A DNA stretch of 64,000 nucleotides from Streptomyces sp. Ag109_O5-10. GTDB lineage: Bacteria > Actinomycetota > Actinomycetes > Streptomycetales > Streptomycetaceae. Below, in pieces: positions 34,124-42,907 of this stretch. A program made the position numbers and the translations under genes. Each line of letters begins with the position of its first letter. Positions within the stretch are counted from its first letter, which is position 1. Location of the stretch: the NCBI RefSeq assembly GCF_900105755.1, contig NZ_FNTQ01000001.1:372001-436000 (forward strand), in the 5' to 3' direction. Below the pieces are notes generated by a model, which did not search any database, was not told the DNA's origin, and saw nothing but the letters and a program-made list of their open reading frames with translations.

Positions 34124-34542
34124 CCAGCCGCGAAGTGGGCGAGACGGCATGGGTGCTGGACCCCGTCCTGCAGGTGCCGCATGTACTGGCCGCCGTCCTG
34201 CTCACCCGGGACGGCCTCGCGACCGGTTACACGGACGGGCTGTCCCGGGCGAGTGCCGAGCGGGTCGCCGCGATCACCAGTACCGTGCAGGGCGCCTGCC
34301 GGGCCGCGGCGGCCGCGTTCGCCGACCGGGACCGGGCCGACGTACGGCAGGTGGTCATCGAGTCGGACCACGGGTACGTGCTGATCGTGCCGACCGACCA
34401 CGGCACCTGTGTCGCCGCCTACGGCGACCCGGAGGTGCGCCTTGACCTGCTGGCGCACCGGGTGCACTCACAGGTGGCCCGGCTGGGCGAGAAGGCGATG
34501 GCGGCTTCGCCCAGAGGGTCCGACGGCGGCGCGCCGGCATGA
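34120..34542 (+). CDS. cvnB: Conservon protein CvnB, roadblock/LC7 domain
   Basis: A 140-residue roadblock/LC7 protein. The family pattern is VLDPVLQVPHVLAAVLLTRDG, then ASAERVAAITSTVQGACRAAA and VVIESDHGYVLIVP. In conservons CvnB and the small GTPase CvnD interact, in the manner of MglA/MglB. The ATG overlaps the cvnA stop (ATGA). Confidence 0.92.
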   Translation: MTSREVGETAWVLDPVLQVPHVLAAVLLTRDGLATGYTDGLSRASAERVAAITSTVQGACRAAAAAFADRDRADVRQVVIESDHGYVLIVPTDHGTCVAAYGDPEVRLDLLAHRVHSQVARLGEKAMAASPRGSDGGAPA

Positions 34543-34901
34543 CCGGCCGCCGTGGCGGCCGTCCCCTGGTCCCCGCGTACCTGTCGACCGGCGGGGTGGC
34601 CCGGCCCAGCCGTCCGCACCTGGAACGGCTGACGGTGCTCACCCGTGCCGGGACTCCCCTGCCCGCCGGTCTGCCGGCGGCCGAACTGGCCCTGCTGGAG
34701 CTGCTGTCCGGCGGCGCGCTCACGGCGGTGGAGGCGGCGGCGCTGCTGCGGCTGCCGTTCTCCGCCGTGCGGGTGCTGGCCGCCGACCTCGTCGACCGGG
34801 ACCTGGTTCTGGCCCGCGCGCCGATCCCGCCCGCCGAACGGTTCGACCCCGACCTGCTGAAGAGAGTGGCCGATGGCCTCCGCGCCCTCAAGCACCGGTG
34901 A
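34539..34901 (+). CDS. cvnC: Conservon protein CvnC, DUF742
   Basis: A 120-residue DUF742 protein with the typical end LLRLPFSAVRVLAADLVDRDLVLARAPI, resembling a winged helix, and a Pro-rich start LVPAYLSTGG. Its role in the complex is unclear. The start overlaps cvnB by four bases (ATGA), and its 3' end overlaps cvnD by 29 bases. Confidence 0.92.
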   Translation: MTGRRGGRPLVPAYLSTGGVARPSRPHLERLTVLTRAGTPLPAGLPAAELALLELLSGGALTAVEAAALLRLPFSAVRVLAADLVDRDLVLARAPIPPAERFDPDLLKRVADGLRALKHR

Positions 34902-35496
34902 GCTGCCCCGCGGGGGCGGCACCCATCTCCCCGACGGCGCCCGCGACCTGGTGAAGATCCTGGTCACCGGGCCGTTCGGGGTGGGCAAGACGACCCTGAT
35001 CGACTCGGTGTCGGAGATCCGCCCGCTGCACACCGAGGAGCAGCTGACCGAGGCCTCCGTCCCCGTCGACGACCTCGACGGGGTGCGGGCGAAGGAGACC
35101 ACGACCGTCGCCATCGACTTCGGGCGGATCAGCCTGTCCGGCGGGGTCGTGCTGTACCTGTTCGGGACACCGGGGCAGGACCGGTTCCGGACGCTGTGGG
35201 ACGACATCTCCCACGGGGCGCTCGGCGCGCTGGTCCTGGTCGACAGCCGCCGCATCGACGCCTCCTTCGACGTGCTCGGCCTGGTGGAGGAGGCGGGGCT
35301 GCCGTACGCGGTCGCCTTCAACGCGTTCCCGGACGCGCCGAGCCACCACACGGGCGACCAGCTGCGCGCCGCCCTGGACCTGGCGCCGGGCACCCCGATG
35401 GTGACCTGCGACGCCCGGGACACGCACTCCTCGGTGGACGCGCTGCTCGCCCTCGTCCAGCATCTGATCGACGACCGGCCGGCGGAGGCCCGATGA
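34873..35496 (+). CDS. cvnD: Conservon protein CvnD, small GTPase
   Basis: A 207-residue Ras-like GTPase of the conservon type. The P-loop GPFGVGKTT is near residues 33-41, a switch I Thr region in KETTTVAIDFGRI, and the G3 motif is LFGTPGQDRF. The base-specificity loop reads AFNAFPDA, where an NKxD motif is expected, so the Lys/Asp pair is replaced (this is common in CvnD). It partners CvnB and probably relays a signal from CvnA to the P450s or elsewhere. An alternative later start would avoid the overlap with cvnC, but the overlap fits translational coupling. Confidence 0.92.
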   Translation: MASAPSSTGELPRGGGTHLPDGARDLVKILVTGPFGVGKTTLIDSVSEIRPLHTEEQLTEASVPVDDLDGVRAKETTTVAIDFGRISLSGGVVLYLFGTPGQDRFRTLWDDISHGALGALVLVDSRRIDASFDVLGLVEEAGLPYAVAFNAFPDAPSHHTGDQLRAALDLAPGTPMVTCDARDTHSSVDALLALVQHLIDDRPAEAR

Positions 35497-36719
35497 CCGC
35501 TCAGCAGTCCTTCACCGTCTCAGGTCCGGTACGGCTGTGGGAGGAGGGGTTCGCCCGCAACCCGCACGGCTACTACGCGGCCCTGCGTGCCCAGGGCCCG
35601 GTCGGCTGGGCGGAGCTCGCACCGGGCACCCCGGCGTACGTGGTCACCGAACGCCGTGCCGCCCTCGACGTGCTGCGGGACGTGGAGACGTTCTCGCACG
35701 ACCCGCGGGACTGGGAGGCGACCGTCCCCGAGGACTCCCCGCTGCTCGGCATGATGCGCTGGCGGCCCAACGCCCTGTTCTCCGACGCCGACGCGCACAT
35801 CCGCTACCGGACCACTCTGATCGACGTGTTCGACCTGATCGAGCCGCACGACCTGCGCCGGCTGGTGCACCGGGCGGTCCGGCTGCTGGTCGACCGGTTC
35901 GGGCCCAGGGGCGAGGCGGATCTCGTCACCGACTTCACCCGGCCCCTGATGGCCCTGGTCTTCAACAACCTGTTCGGGCTGCCGGACAGCCAGGGCGACC
36001 GGCTCAACGAGGGCCTGCTGAAGATGATGGAGGGCGGCGCGCAGGCGGCCGCGGGCGAGGCGGACTTCGCCGAGTACGTGCTGCGGCTGATCGCGGCCAA
36101 GGTGGCGGAGCCCGGTGAGGACCTGCCCAGCATGCTCCTGGACCATCCCGCCGGGCTGACCCCCGAGGAGGTCACCTGGCAGGTGTTCCTCACCCTCGGC
36201 GCCGGCTACGAGCCGAGCACGAACCTCGTCTCCAACGCGCTCTCCCGGATCCTCGGCAACCCGCTCTACTACTCCACGCTCACCAGCGGCGCCCGCCCGG
36301 TCATGGACGCGGTGATCGAGGTGCTCCACCACGAGACCCCGCTGGCCAACTACGGCATCTACTACGCCCGCAGGCCGGTCTCCTTCCACGGTGCGTGGGT
36401 GCGGCCCGCGGTCCCGGTGGTGGTCTCCTTCGGCGCGGTCGGCCTGTTCGCCGAACGAGAGGTGACCGGCGGCCGGCACGCGGCGGACGCCTCGCACCTG
36501 TCCTGGGGTGCCGGCCCGCACGCCTGTCCGGTCCGGCACCACGCGCTGCTCATCGCGACCGAGGCGATCGAGCAGCTGACGCTGTGGCTTCCCGACCTCG
36601 ACCCGGTCCTGCCCCGCGAGAGGCTCAGCTGGCGGCCCGGCCCGTTCCACCGCTCGCTGACCTCACTGCCCGTCCGGTTCAGTCCCCGCTCCCCCGACCA
36701 GCCTGGAGAGTCGTCGTGA
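35493..36719 (+). CDS. cvnE: Conservon cytochrome P450 with non-canonical motifs (CYP157-like)
   Basis: A 408-residue P450-fold protein. The heme-thiolate Cys345 is present in [16 protein letters not shown], but the usual F-x-x-G-x-x-x-C-x-G has Trp for Phe and Pro for the final Gly region. The K-helix ExxR is replaced by E276-V-L-H279. The I-helix reads GAGYEPST (236-243), with Pro in place of the oxygen-activating Thr. CYP157 proteins, known from other streptomycete conservons, also lack ExxR. It may therefore be catalytically altered or act as a structural partner of the next P450. The start overlaps cvnD (ATGA). Confidence 0.9.
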   Translation: MTAQQSFTVSGPVRLWEEGFARNPHGYYAALRAQGPVGWAELAPGTPAYVVTERRAALDVLRDVETFSHDPRDWEATVPEDSPLLGMMRWRPNALFSDADAHIRYRTTLIDVFDLIEPHDLRRLVHRAVRLLVDRFGPRGEADLVTDFTRPLMALVFNNLFGLPDSQGDRLNEGLLKMMEGGAQAAAGEADFAEYVLRLIAAKVAEPGEDLPSMLLDHPAGLTPEEVTWQVFLTLGAGYEPSTNLVSNALSRILGNPLYYSTLTSGARPVMDAVIEVLHHETPLANYGIYYARRPVSFHGAWVRPAVPVVVSFGAVGLFAEREVTGGRHAADASHLSWGAGPHACPVRHHALLIATEAIEQLTLWLPDLDPVLPRERLSWRPGPFHRSLTSLPVRFSPRSPDQPGESS

Positions 36720-37948
36720 CCGTCACCGACCGCATCGCTCTCGACCCGTTCGGCTCCGACATCCCGGCGGAGAGCGCGCGGCTGCGCGCCCTCGGCCCCG
36801 TCGTGCCCGTCGAACTGCCCGGCGGCATACCCGCCTGGGCGCCCACCGGCTACGACGTCCTGAAGGAACTCATCCTCGATCCCCGGGTCAGCAAGGACCC
36901 GCGCAAGCACTGGCGGCTCTGGCCCGAGATCGGCGAACACCCCTCCTGGGGCTGGGTGGTGAGCTGGATCGGCGTGGTGAACATGCTCTCCGCGTACGGC
37001 CCCGACCACACCCGGCTGCGCAAGCTGGTGGCGCCGAGCTTCACGCACCGCCGTACCGCGGCGATGCGGCCGCGGGTCGCGGCGATCGCCGCGGAACTGC
37101 TCGACGGGCTGGCGGCCGCGGGCGCCGACGGCTCGGTGGTGGACCTGCGGGCCGGTCTCGCACAGCCGCTGCCGATGCGGATGATCTGCGAACTGTTCGG
37201 GGTGCCCGACGAGATGCGGGACGACGCCGGGGCGCTGATCGCGGCCATCATGGACACCTCCGACCCGACCCCCGAGCACGCCGCGTTCGTGCAGGAGCGG
37301 ATCGGGACCGTCCTCGGCGGGCTGATCGCGTACAAGGTGGAGCACCCCGGCGACGACATGACCACGGAGCTGATCCGGGTCCGCGACGAGGACGGCGACC
37401 GGCTCGGCGACGAGGAGCTGCTGTACACGCTGCTGCTGGTGATCGGCGCCGGGTTCGAGACCACGGTCAACCTGATCGGCAACGCGGCCGTGGCGCTGCT
37501 GACGGATCCGGCGCAGCTGGCGGCCGTGCGCACCGGGAAGGCCGGCTGGGACGCGGTGATCGACGAGACGCTGCGGGTGCATCCGTCCATCGCCTCGCTG
37601 CCGCTGCGGTTCGCGGTGAGCGACCTGAAGGTCGCGGGCGTCACCGTTCCGGCCGGGGACGCGATCATCACGACGTACGCGGCGGCCGGCGTGGACCCGG
37701 CGCACTACGGACCGGACGCGGCCGTGTTCGACGCGGCCCGGGGCGGCGACGACCACCTGGCGTTCGGGATTGGCGTGCACCGCTGCATCGGCGCGCCGCT
37801 GGCCCGGGCGGAGGCGCTGGCCGCGCTGCCCGCACTGTTCGAGCGGTTCCCGGGGCTGCGGCTGGCGGTCGGGGCGGACGAGCTGCGGCAGGTGCCGTCG
37901 TTCATCGCGTGCGGCTGGCAGGAGATCCCGGTACGGCTGGAGGCGTGA
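36716..37948 (+). CDS. cvnF: Conservon cytochrome P450, canonical (CYP154-like)
   Basis: A 410-residue P450 with all motifs intact: I-helix GAGFETT (244-250), K-helix E284-T-L-R287, and heme loop [10 protein letters not shown] with Cys357. Streptomycete conservons often end in a CYP157/CYP154 pair, and this gene takes the CYP154 position. The substrate cannot be predicted; no ferredoxin gene is nearby. The GTG overlaps the cvnE stop by four bases, completing an unbroken chain of six overlapping genes. Confidence 0.92.
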   Translation: MTVTDRIALDPFGSDIPAESARLRALGPVVPVELPGGIPAWAPTGYDVLKELILDPRVSKDPRKHWRLWPEIGEHPSWGWVVSWIGVVNMLSAYGPDHTRLRKLVAPSFTHRRTAAMRPRVAAIAAELLDGLAAAGADGSVVDLRAGLAQPLPMRMICELFGVPDEMRDDAGALIAAIMDTSDPTPEHAAFVQERIGTVLGGLIAYKVEHPGDDMTTELIRVRDEDGDRLGDEELLYTLLLVIGAGFETTVNLIGNAAVALLTDPAQLAAVRTGKAGWDAVIDETLRVHPSIASLPLRFAVSDLKVAGVTVPAGDAIITTYAAAGVDPAHYGPDAAVFDAARGGDDHLAFGIGVHRCIGAPLARAEALAALPALFERFPGLRLAVGADELRQVPSFIACGWQEIPVRLEA

Positions 37949-37956
37949 GCCGGCGT

Positions 37957-38023
37957 CGCGGGGGCGGTGGGACGAGAACGGCGGGGGCCTCGACCGGTCC
38001 CCCGTTCCGGTCGTGCCCCCGCG
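37957..38023. terminator. Nested inverted repeats between convergent genes
   Basis: An outer 9-bp stem CGCGGGGGC (37957-37965) / GCCCCCGCG (38015-38023) encloses a second, imperfect stem (GAACGGCGGGGG / CCCCCGTTC). It lies between the conservon and the convergent PucR-type gene and may terminate both. Confidence 0.5.
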
Positions 38024-38092
38024 CATCGTGAACATACGTCCGGATCCGGCCGTTGGGTATCGCGCCGATGCCCGTTCGTACCTGCTGAGGGC

Positions 38093-39622
38093 TCACCCGT
38101 GCACAGGTGAGTCCGGTTGGCCCGGATTCGCCCGCAGCAGGGCGGGGGTGGCGAGGTCCCCGAGGGCGAGGTGGGCCAGCACCACCTCGTACAGGTCGGT
38201 GCCGGCGGCCAGCAGCTGGCGTTCCAGCACGGGTTCGGCGCCCCGGACGTGTTCGCGGACGGTCTGGGCGTGCACGCCCAGTTCCTGGGCGGCGCGTTCG
38301 GCGTTGCCGTCGGCGGCGATCCAGGCGCGCAGGGTGCCGCGCAGGTCGCGGCCGTCCCGGACCAGGCGGTCCAGCAGGTCGCGCGCCCAGGCGCGCAGCC
38401 CCGGACCGGCCAGCAGGTCGCCGAGGCGGACGGAGGACGGCCCCGGCAGCGTGGCGGCGAGTTCCTCCGTCAGGGCCGCCTGGGTGTTCAGGGCCAGGTG
38501 GGCGGTGGCCCGCACGGTGAGGTCGGAGAAGTCCGCGCCCAGCAGCGCCTCGACGCGGTCCATGCGGGCGCGCACGGTGTTGCGGCTGACGCCGAGCACC
38601 TTGCCCGCGCTGACGGCGGTGAACTCCAGACCGAGGCGGGTGGTCGCGAGGAGTTCCGCGCGGGTGTGGTGGGGCAGGGTGTCCAACGGCCGCAGCACGG
38701 CGGCGGACCAGGCGTGCAGCGCGCCCGGGTCCATCAGCCGCTCCGGATGGGTGCGTTCCGCGTAGACGGCGGTCTGGCCGGGGCGGAACCGGGCGACGGC
38801 GAGCGCGCTGACGGCCTGGCCGTAGGCGGTGGCCGTCTGGGCCAGGTTCTGCCGGACGCTGCCGCCGAGGAAGGTGCCGGGGCGGTCACCGACGAGCGAA
38901 CGCAGCCGCTCGGCCGTCGCGGGCGCGGGACTGAGGACGATGACGTGGCCGTCCATCGCGGGGCAGCGCACGACGAGGGCCTGGCCGCGGGTCACGACCA
39001 GGCAGTCCTCGGCGAGGGCGTCGCGTTCCGCCGGGTGCCCCTCGACGATGTAGACGCAGGCGCTGTCGGTGTCGAGGAGTCCGGGCCACAGGCCGGCCGC
39101 GACGCGGCGGGCGGAGACGGTGTCCTCCACCATCAGGAGCTGCAGAATGGCCAGGCGCAGGTCGGCGGTGGCCCGCCTCAGCCGGTGCCCGGCGGCCGTC
39201 AGCTCCCTTTCGCGCAACAGGAGTTCGACGACTCCGGCGGTGTGGGTGACGATCTCCGCGGCGCGCCGGTCGAAGGGTGCCGCGCGGGCCACGGCGAGCA
39301 GTGCGGCGGCGGCCGGACGGGGTTCGGGAGTACGGACCGCGACCAGCCGCAGGTGGCGGTCGCCGTCCTGGACGGCGGCGGCGGAGATCCGTCCGGTGGT
39401 CACGTCGGCCGCGAGATCCGGATCGAGGCAGACCGGGGTGCCGGCGAGCAGGGTGCCGTCGGCGGCCTGGAGGCAGACGGTCCCCTGCACCGCGGCGGCG
39501 AGCCAGTCGACGACCCGGCGCGGGTCGCGGGCGCCGGGGCGCAGATGGTCGAGGAGCCGCTCGGCCCAGCCGTCGCCGTGGAGTGCCGGGTGCCGCGGGC
39601 CCTCGCCTGCTCGGCCTGCCAT
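38093..39622 (-). CDS. PucR/CdaR-type helix-turn-helix regulator
   Basis: The 509-residue protein has a poorly conserved N-terminal sensor half (GAF-like around residues 40-130) and a C-terminal PucR-type region. Two helix-turn-helix segments are visible: VSAGKVLGVSRNTVRARMDR near residue 350 and AERAAQELGVHAQTVREHVR near residue 455. Such regulators control purine, sugar-diacid or other catabolic genes. Its target is not evident: the neighbouring conservon is convergent and the YciO gene is divergent across 370 bases. Confidence 0.82.
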   Translation of the reverse strand: MAGRAGEGPRHPALHGDGWAERLLDHLRPGARDPRRVVDWLAAAVQGTVCLQAADGTLLAGTPVCLDPDLAADVTTGRISAAAVQDGDRHLRLVAVRTPEPRPAAAALLAVARAAPFDRRAAEIVTHTAGVVELLLRERELTAAGHRLRRATADLRLAILQLLMVEDTVSARRVAAGLWPGLLDTDSACVYIVEGHPAERDALAEDCLVVTRGQALVVRCPAMDGHVIVLSPAPATAERLRSLVGDRPGTFLGGSVRQNLAQTATAYGQAVSALAVARFRPGQTAVYAERTHPERLMDPGALHAWSAAVLRPLDTLPHHTRAELLATTRLGLEFTAVSAGKVLGVSRNTVRARMDRVEALLGADFSDLTVRATAHLALNTQAALTEELAATLPGPSSVRLGDLLAGPGLRAWARDLLDRLVRDGRDLRGTLRAWIAADGNAERAAQELGVHAQTVREHVRGAEPVLERQLLAAGTDLYEVVLAHLALGDLATPALLRANPGQPDSPVHG

Positions 39623-39708
39623 CTCACCCTGCCCCTCGTCCCTCGCGTCGGCCTCGGTCCACGGACGTTACCCGATGGCCGAAGCCCCGTCCCGACCAGC
39701 GGGCAGGG

Positions 39709-39747
39709 CTCCGTCGGCGGCCCTCGGGGGAAGGGCCGCCGACGGAG
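39709..39747. terminator. Strong 16-bp hairpin in a divergent region
   Basis: CTCCGTCGGCGGCCCT (39709-39724) and its exact complement (39732-39747) enclose a 7-base loop. It lies 86 bases upstream of the PucR-type gene and 247 bases upstream of the YciO gene, where no gene ends. A second GGGACC/GGTCCC hairpin follows near 39763-39780. It could be an attenuator or the end of an unannotated transcript. Confidence 0.5.
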
Positions 39748-39861
39748 AAGCCTCACCCGGGACCGGGGGGAGGGTCCCGGGGTGGCTGAGTCTTCAGGTG
39801 CCCGGGAATCCACGGACCATGCACACCAATTTTCGGCCCGCCCGCATCCCGCTACGAGGCC

Positions 39862-39912
39862 GGCGCCCCGAAGGGGCACGGGGAACGGCGCGACCAGCCA
39901 CGACGGCGCCGC
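39862..39912. repeat. Dispersed intergenic repeat, copy B
   Basis: This copy has GGCGCCCCGAAGGGGCACGG followed by GGAACGGCGCGACCAGCCACG and then ACGGCGCC. It aligns with the reverse complement of copy A at about 33 of 39 positions by eye. The hairpin here is shorter (GCCCCGAAGGGGC). Confidence 0.7.
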
Positions 39913-39993
39913 AGCCGGATCACGGCATGTCCCGGCACCTCCGGCCGAGCGCCCCGCCCGGCCGGAACTCGCCGTACGGCATAAGCTCGGCGG

Positions 39994-40614
39994 ATGGCGA
40001 AGTACTTCGACGTGCACCCCGACAACCCGCAGCCGCGCAGCATCTCGCAGATCGCCGACGCGGTCCGCTCGGGGGCGCTCATCGCATATCCGACGGACTC
40101 CTGCTACGCGCTGGGCTGCCAGCTCGGCAGCCGGGACGGCATCGACCGGATCCGGTCCATCCGGCATCTGGACGACCGGCACCACTTCACGCTGATGTGC
40201 CGGGACTTCGCGCAGCTCGGCCAGTTCGTGCGCGTCGACAACGACGTGTTCCGGGCCGTGAAGGCGTCGACGCCCGGCAGCTACACCTTCATCCTCCCGG
40301 CGACCCGGGAGGTGCCCCGCAAGCTGCTGCACCCGAAGAAGAAGACCGTCGGCGTCCGCATCCCCGACCACGTGGTCACCCAGGCGCTGCTGGCGGAGAT
40401 GGGCGAGCCGCTGCTGTCCAGCACCCTGCTGCTGCCGGACGAGAAGGAGCCGCTGACCCAGGGCTGGGAGATCAAGGACCGGCTGGACCACCAGGTGGAC
40501 GCGGTGGTCGACTCCGGGGAGTGCGGCACCGAGCCGACCACGGTCATCGACTTCTCCAGCGGCGAGGCGGTGATCGTCCGCCGGGGTGCGGGCGACACCT
40601 CCCGCTTCGAGTGA
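39994..40614 (+). CDS. YciO/YrdC/Sua5 family protein (L-threonylcarbamoyladenylate synthase fold)
   Basis: A 206-residue YrdC-fold protein, closest to the YciO branch: start FDVHPDNPQPRSISQIADAV, SGALIAYPTDSCYALGCQLG near residue 30, then the KxR-type site DRHHFTLMCRDFAQLGQFV with His replacing the usual KKR. SYTFILPATREVPRKLLHPK follows. True Sua5/TsaC makes the threonylcarbamoyl-adenylate for tRNA t6A37. YciO members are less active, and the housekeeping enzyme is probably elsewhere. No clear operon partner. Confidence 0.88.
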   Translation: MAKYFDVHPDNPQPRSISQIADAVRSGALIAYPTDSCYALGCQLGSRDGIDRIRSIRHLDDRHHFTLMCRDFAQLGQFVRVDNDVFRAVKASTPGSYTFILPATREVPRKLLHPKKKTVGVRIPDHVVTQALLAEMGEPLLSSTLLLPDEKEPLTQGWEIKDRLDHQVDAVVDSGECGTEPTTVIDFSSGEAVIVRRGAGDTSRFE

Positions 40615-40729
40615 ACTCGACGATCCCCCGTCCGCGGCTCTCTCACCCTCGCGTGCCACGATGATCGTGACATGCCGCGCCGGGTGTCCCCCCACCCCGA
40701 CGCCGACTCCACAGAGAGGCACTTGCGCC

Positions 40730-41485
40730 ATGACCCCCGTACAGGGAACCGACGTGGACCTCACCACCGAGGATGGCGTCGCAGACGCCTACCTGGCCCA
40801 CCCCGCCGACGGACTCCCCCACCCGGGCGTGCTCCTGTACCAGGACGCCTACGGGATCCGTCCGCACCTGAAGTCGATGGCGGACCGGCTCGCCGGCGCG
40901 GGCTACACGGTCCTGCTCCCGAACGTCTTCTACCGCAGCGGCCGCACGCCGGTCATCGACCTCCCCGAGTTCATCGACCCCTCGGCGGACCCGACGATCT
41001 GGCAGCGGATCACGCCGATCATGATGTCGCTGACGCCCGAGCTCAGCGACCGCGACTCGGCCGCGTACCTGAACTGGCTGGCCGAGAGCCCGCTGGTGGC
41101 CGACGGGCCGGTGGCGATCACCGGTTACTGCATGGGCGCCCGGCTGGCCGTGCGCACCGCCGCGGCGTTCCCGGACCGGGTGGCGGCCGCGGGCGGCTTC
41201 CACGGCGGCCGGATGGTCACCGACGACGCGGACAGCCCGCACCTGCTGGCCGACCGGATCACCGCGGAGCTGTACTTCGGTTTCGCGGACCAGGACCAGT
41301 CGATGACGGAGGAGCAGATCGCCACCTTCGAGGCGGCGCTCACCGCGGCCGGGGTGCGCAACACCTGCGAGATCTACCGGGGCGCCGACCACGGATACAC
41401 GCAGGCCGACACCCCGGCCTACTCCGCCGAGGCCGACGAGCGGCACTGGTCCGCGCTGCTCGACCTGCTGAAGCGCGCCTTCTGA
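40730..41485 (+). CDS. Dienelactone hydrolase family protein
   Basis: A 251-residue alpha/beta hydrolase of the dienelactone hydrolase family. The nucleophile is Cys134 in ITGYCMGARLA, the acid is the Asp of GFADQDQSM, and the catalytic His is in YRGADHGYTQ. Cysteine in place of serine is the mark of the family. It would hydrolyse lactones or esters. ATG is weakly preceded by AGAGAGG. A good terminator follows. Confidence 0.9.
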   Translation: MTPVQGTDVDLTTEDGVADAYLAHPADGLPHPGVLLYQDAYGIRPHLKSMADRLAGAGYTVLLPNVFYRSGRTPVIDLPEFIDPSADPTIWQRITPIMMSLTPELSDRDSAAYLNWLAESPLVADGPVAITGYCMGARLAVRTAAAFPDRVAAAGGFHGGRMVTDDADSPHLLADRITAELYFGFADQDQSMTEEQIATFEAALTAAGVRNTCEIYRGADHGYTQADTPAYSAEADERHWSALLDLLKRAF

Positions 41486-41506
41486 TCAATCCGCTCGTCC
41501 GATCCC

Positions 41507-41532
41507 GGGGGCCCGCCTGTCGGCGGGCCCCC
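41507..41532 (+). terminator. Terminator of the dienelactone hydrolase gene
   Basis: A perfect 11-bp stem GGGGGCCCGCC / GGCGGGCCCCC with loop TGTC starts 21 bases after the stop. Confidence 0.8.
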
Positions 41533-41548
41533 GATTTCGTCCACGTTG

Positions 41549-41606
41549 TTGACATGGACCCGACCGACCGCCAACCTGAGAGCGCTCTCAGAACTGGTCC
41601 GGACCA
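41549..41606 (+). promoter_or_regulatory. GH64 promoter with two palindromic operators (CebR-like and DasR dre-like)
   Basis: TTGACA at 41549-41554 is a likely -35 box. At about the -10 to +1 position lies the perfect palindrome TGAGAGCGCTCTCA (41577-41590), two symmetric changes from the CebR/CelR box TGGGAGCGCTCCCA. Only four bases further is TGGTCCGGACCA (41595-41606), within ACTGGTCCGGACCAAT, matching the DasR dre consensus ACTGGTCTAGACCAGT at 13 of 16 positions. Regulators themselves are not encoded nearby. Confidence 0.65.
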
Positions 41607-41644
41607 ATTCCCGGGCCAACCCCGACCCCACACGGAGGTGGAGA

Positions 41645-42844
41645 GTGCGCACAGGACTCGTACGCCGGGCGCTGCCGCTCACGGCCGCGGCGGCACTGAT
41701 CGGCGGGGTGCTCACCCTGGGCACGCCGGCACCGGCCGGGGCGGCCGTGCCGGACACCATCCCCCTGAAGATCACCAACAACTCCGGCCGCGGCGACCAG
41801 GTCTACCTCTACGACCTCGGCACCCAGCTCTCCTCGGGACAGCAGGGCTGGGCCGACGCGAACGGCACCTTCCACGCCTGGCCGGCCGGCGGCAACCCGC
41901 CGACCCCGGCGCCGGACGCCTCGATCGCGGGCCCGGCGGCGGGCCAGTCGAAGACGATCCGGATCCCGAAGTTCTCGGGCCGGATCTACTTCTCCTACGG
42001 CCAGAAGCTCGACTTCAGGCTGACCACCGGCGGTCTGGTGCAGCCCGCGGTGCAGAACCCGACCGACCCCAACCGGAACATCCTCTTCAACTGGTCCGAG
42101 TACACACTGAACGACTCGGGTCTGTGGATCAACAGCACCCAGGTGGACATGTTCTCGGTGCCGTACGCGGTCGGGGTGCAGCGCTCCGACGGCAGCACGG
42201 CGAGCACCGGGCACCTCAAGTCGGGCGGCTACAACGGTGTCTTCAGCGCCCTGCGCGGTCAGTCGGGCGGCTGGGCCAACCTGGTCCAGACCCGCTCCGA
42301 CGGCACCGTGCTCCGCGCGCTCTCCCCGCTGTACGGTGTGGAGACGGGGGCGCTCGCCTCGACCGTCATGGACGACTACGTCAACCGGGTCTGGTCGAAG
42401 TACGCGACGTCGACCCTGACCGTCACGCCGTTCGCCGACCAGCCCAACACCAAGTACTTCGGCCGGGTCTCGGGGAACGTCATGAACTTCACCAACTCGG
42501 CCGGCGCGGTGGTGACGACTTTCCAGAAGCCGGACGCGAACAGCGTCTTCGGCTGCCACAACCTGCTCGACGCGCCGAACGACCTGGTGCGCGGGCCGAT
42601 CTCGCGCACCCTCTGCGCGGGCTTCAACCGGTCCACCCTGCTGACGAGTTCGAACCAGCCGGACACCAACCCGGCCGACTTCTACAAGGACTCGGTGACC
42701 AACCAGTACGCGCGCGCCGTGCACGCCCAGATGGCCGACGGCAAGGCGTACGCCTTCGCCTTCGACGACGTGGGCAACCAGGAGTCCCTGGTCAACGACG
42801 GCAACCCGCAGCAGGCCTACCTCACCCTGGACCCGCTGAGCTGA
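41645..42844 (+). CDS. GH64 beta-1,3-glucanase (laminaripentaose-producing type), secreted
   Basis: A 399-residue secreted enzyme that cleaves beta-1,3-glucan of fungal walls or laminarin. The signal peptide is ALPLTAAAALIGGVLTLGTP with cleavage near AGA. GH64 features: IPLKITNNSGRGDQVYLYDL, then the catalytic region FNWSEYTLND with a Glu acid and STQVDMFSVPYAVG with an Asp base, as in the Streptomyces matensis enzyme. No carbohydrate-binding module follows the catalytic domain. GTG has GGAGGTGGAGA upstream. Control is probably by the two operators in the promoter. Confidence 0.92.
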   Translation: MRTGLVRRALPLTAAAALIGGVLTLGTPAPAGAAVPDTIPLKITNNSGRGDQVYLYDLGTQLSSGQQGWADANGTFHAWPAGGNPPTPAPDASIAGPAAGQSKTIRIPKFSGRIYFSYGQKLDFRLTTGGLVQPAVQNPTDPNRNILFNWSEYTLNDSGLWINSTQVDMFSVPYAVGVQRSDGSTASTGHLKSGGYNGVFSALRGQSGGWANLVQTRSDGTVLRALSPLYGVETGALASTVMDDYVNRVWSKYATSTLTVTPFADQPNTKYFGRVSGNVMNFTNSAGAVVTTFQKPDANSVFGCHNLLDAPNDLVRGPISRTLCAGFNRSTLLTSSNQPDTNPADFYKDSVTNQYARAVHAQMADGKAYAFAFDDVGNQESLVNDGNPQQAYLTLDPLS

Positions 42845-42857
42845 CCGCTGACCCGCG

Positions 42858-42896
42858 CGAGTGTCCCGCACCCGGCTCGCGGGTGCGGGACACTCG
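42858..42896. terminator. Strong bidirectional terminator (17-bp stem)
   Basis: CGAGTGTCCCGCACCCG (42858-42874) and its exact complement (42880-42896) enclose the loop GCTCG, between the convergent GH64 and M4 protease genes. Confidence 0.9.
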
Positions 42897-42907
42897 GCTG
42901 CCGTGCG

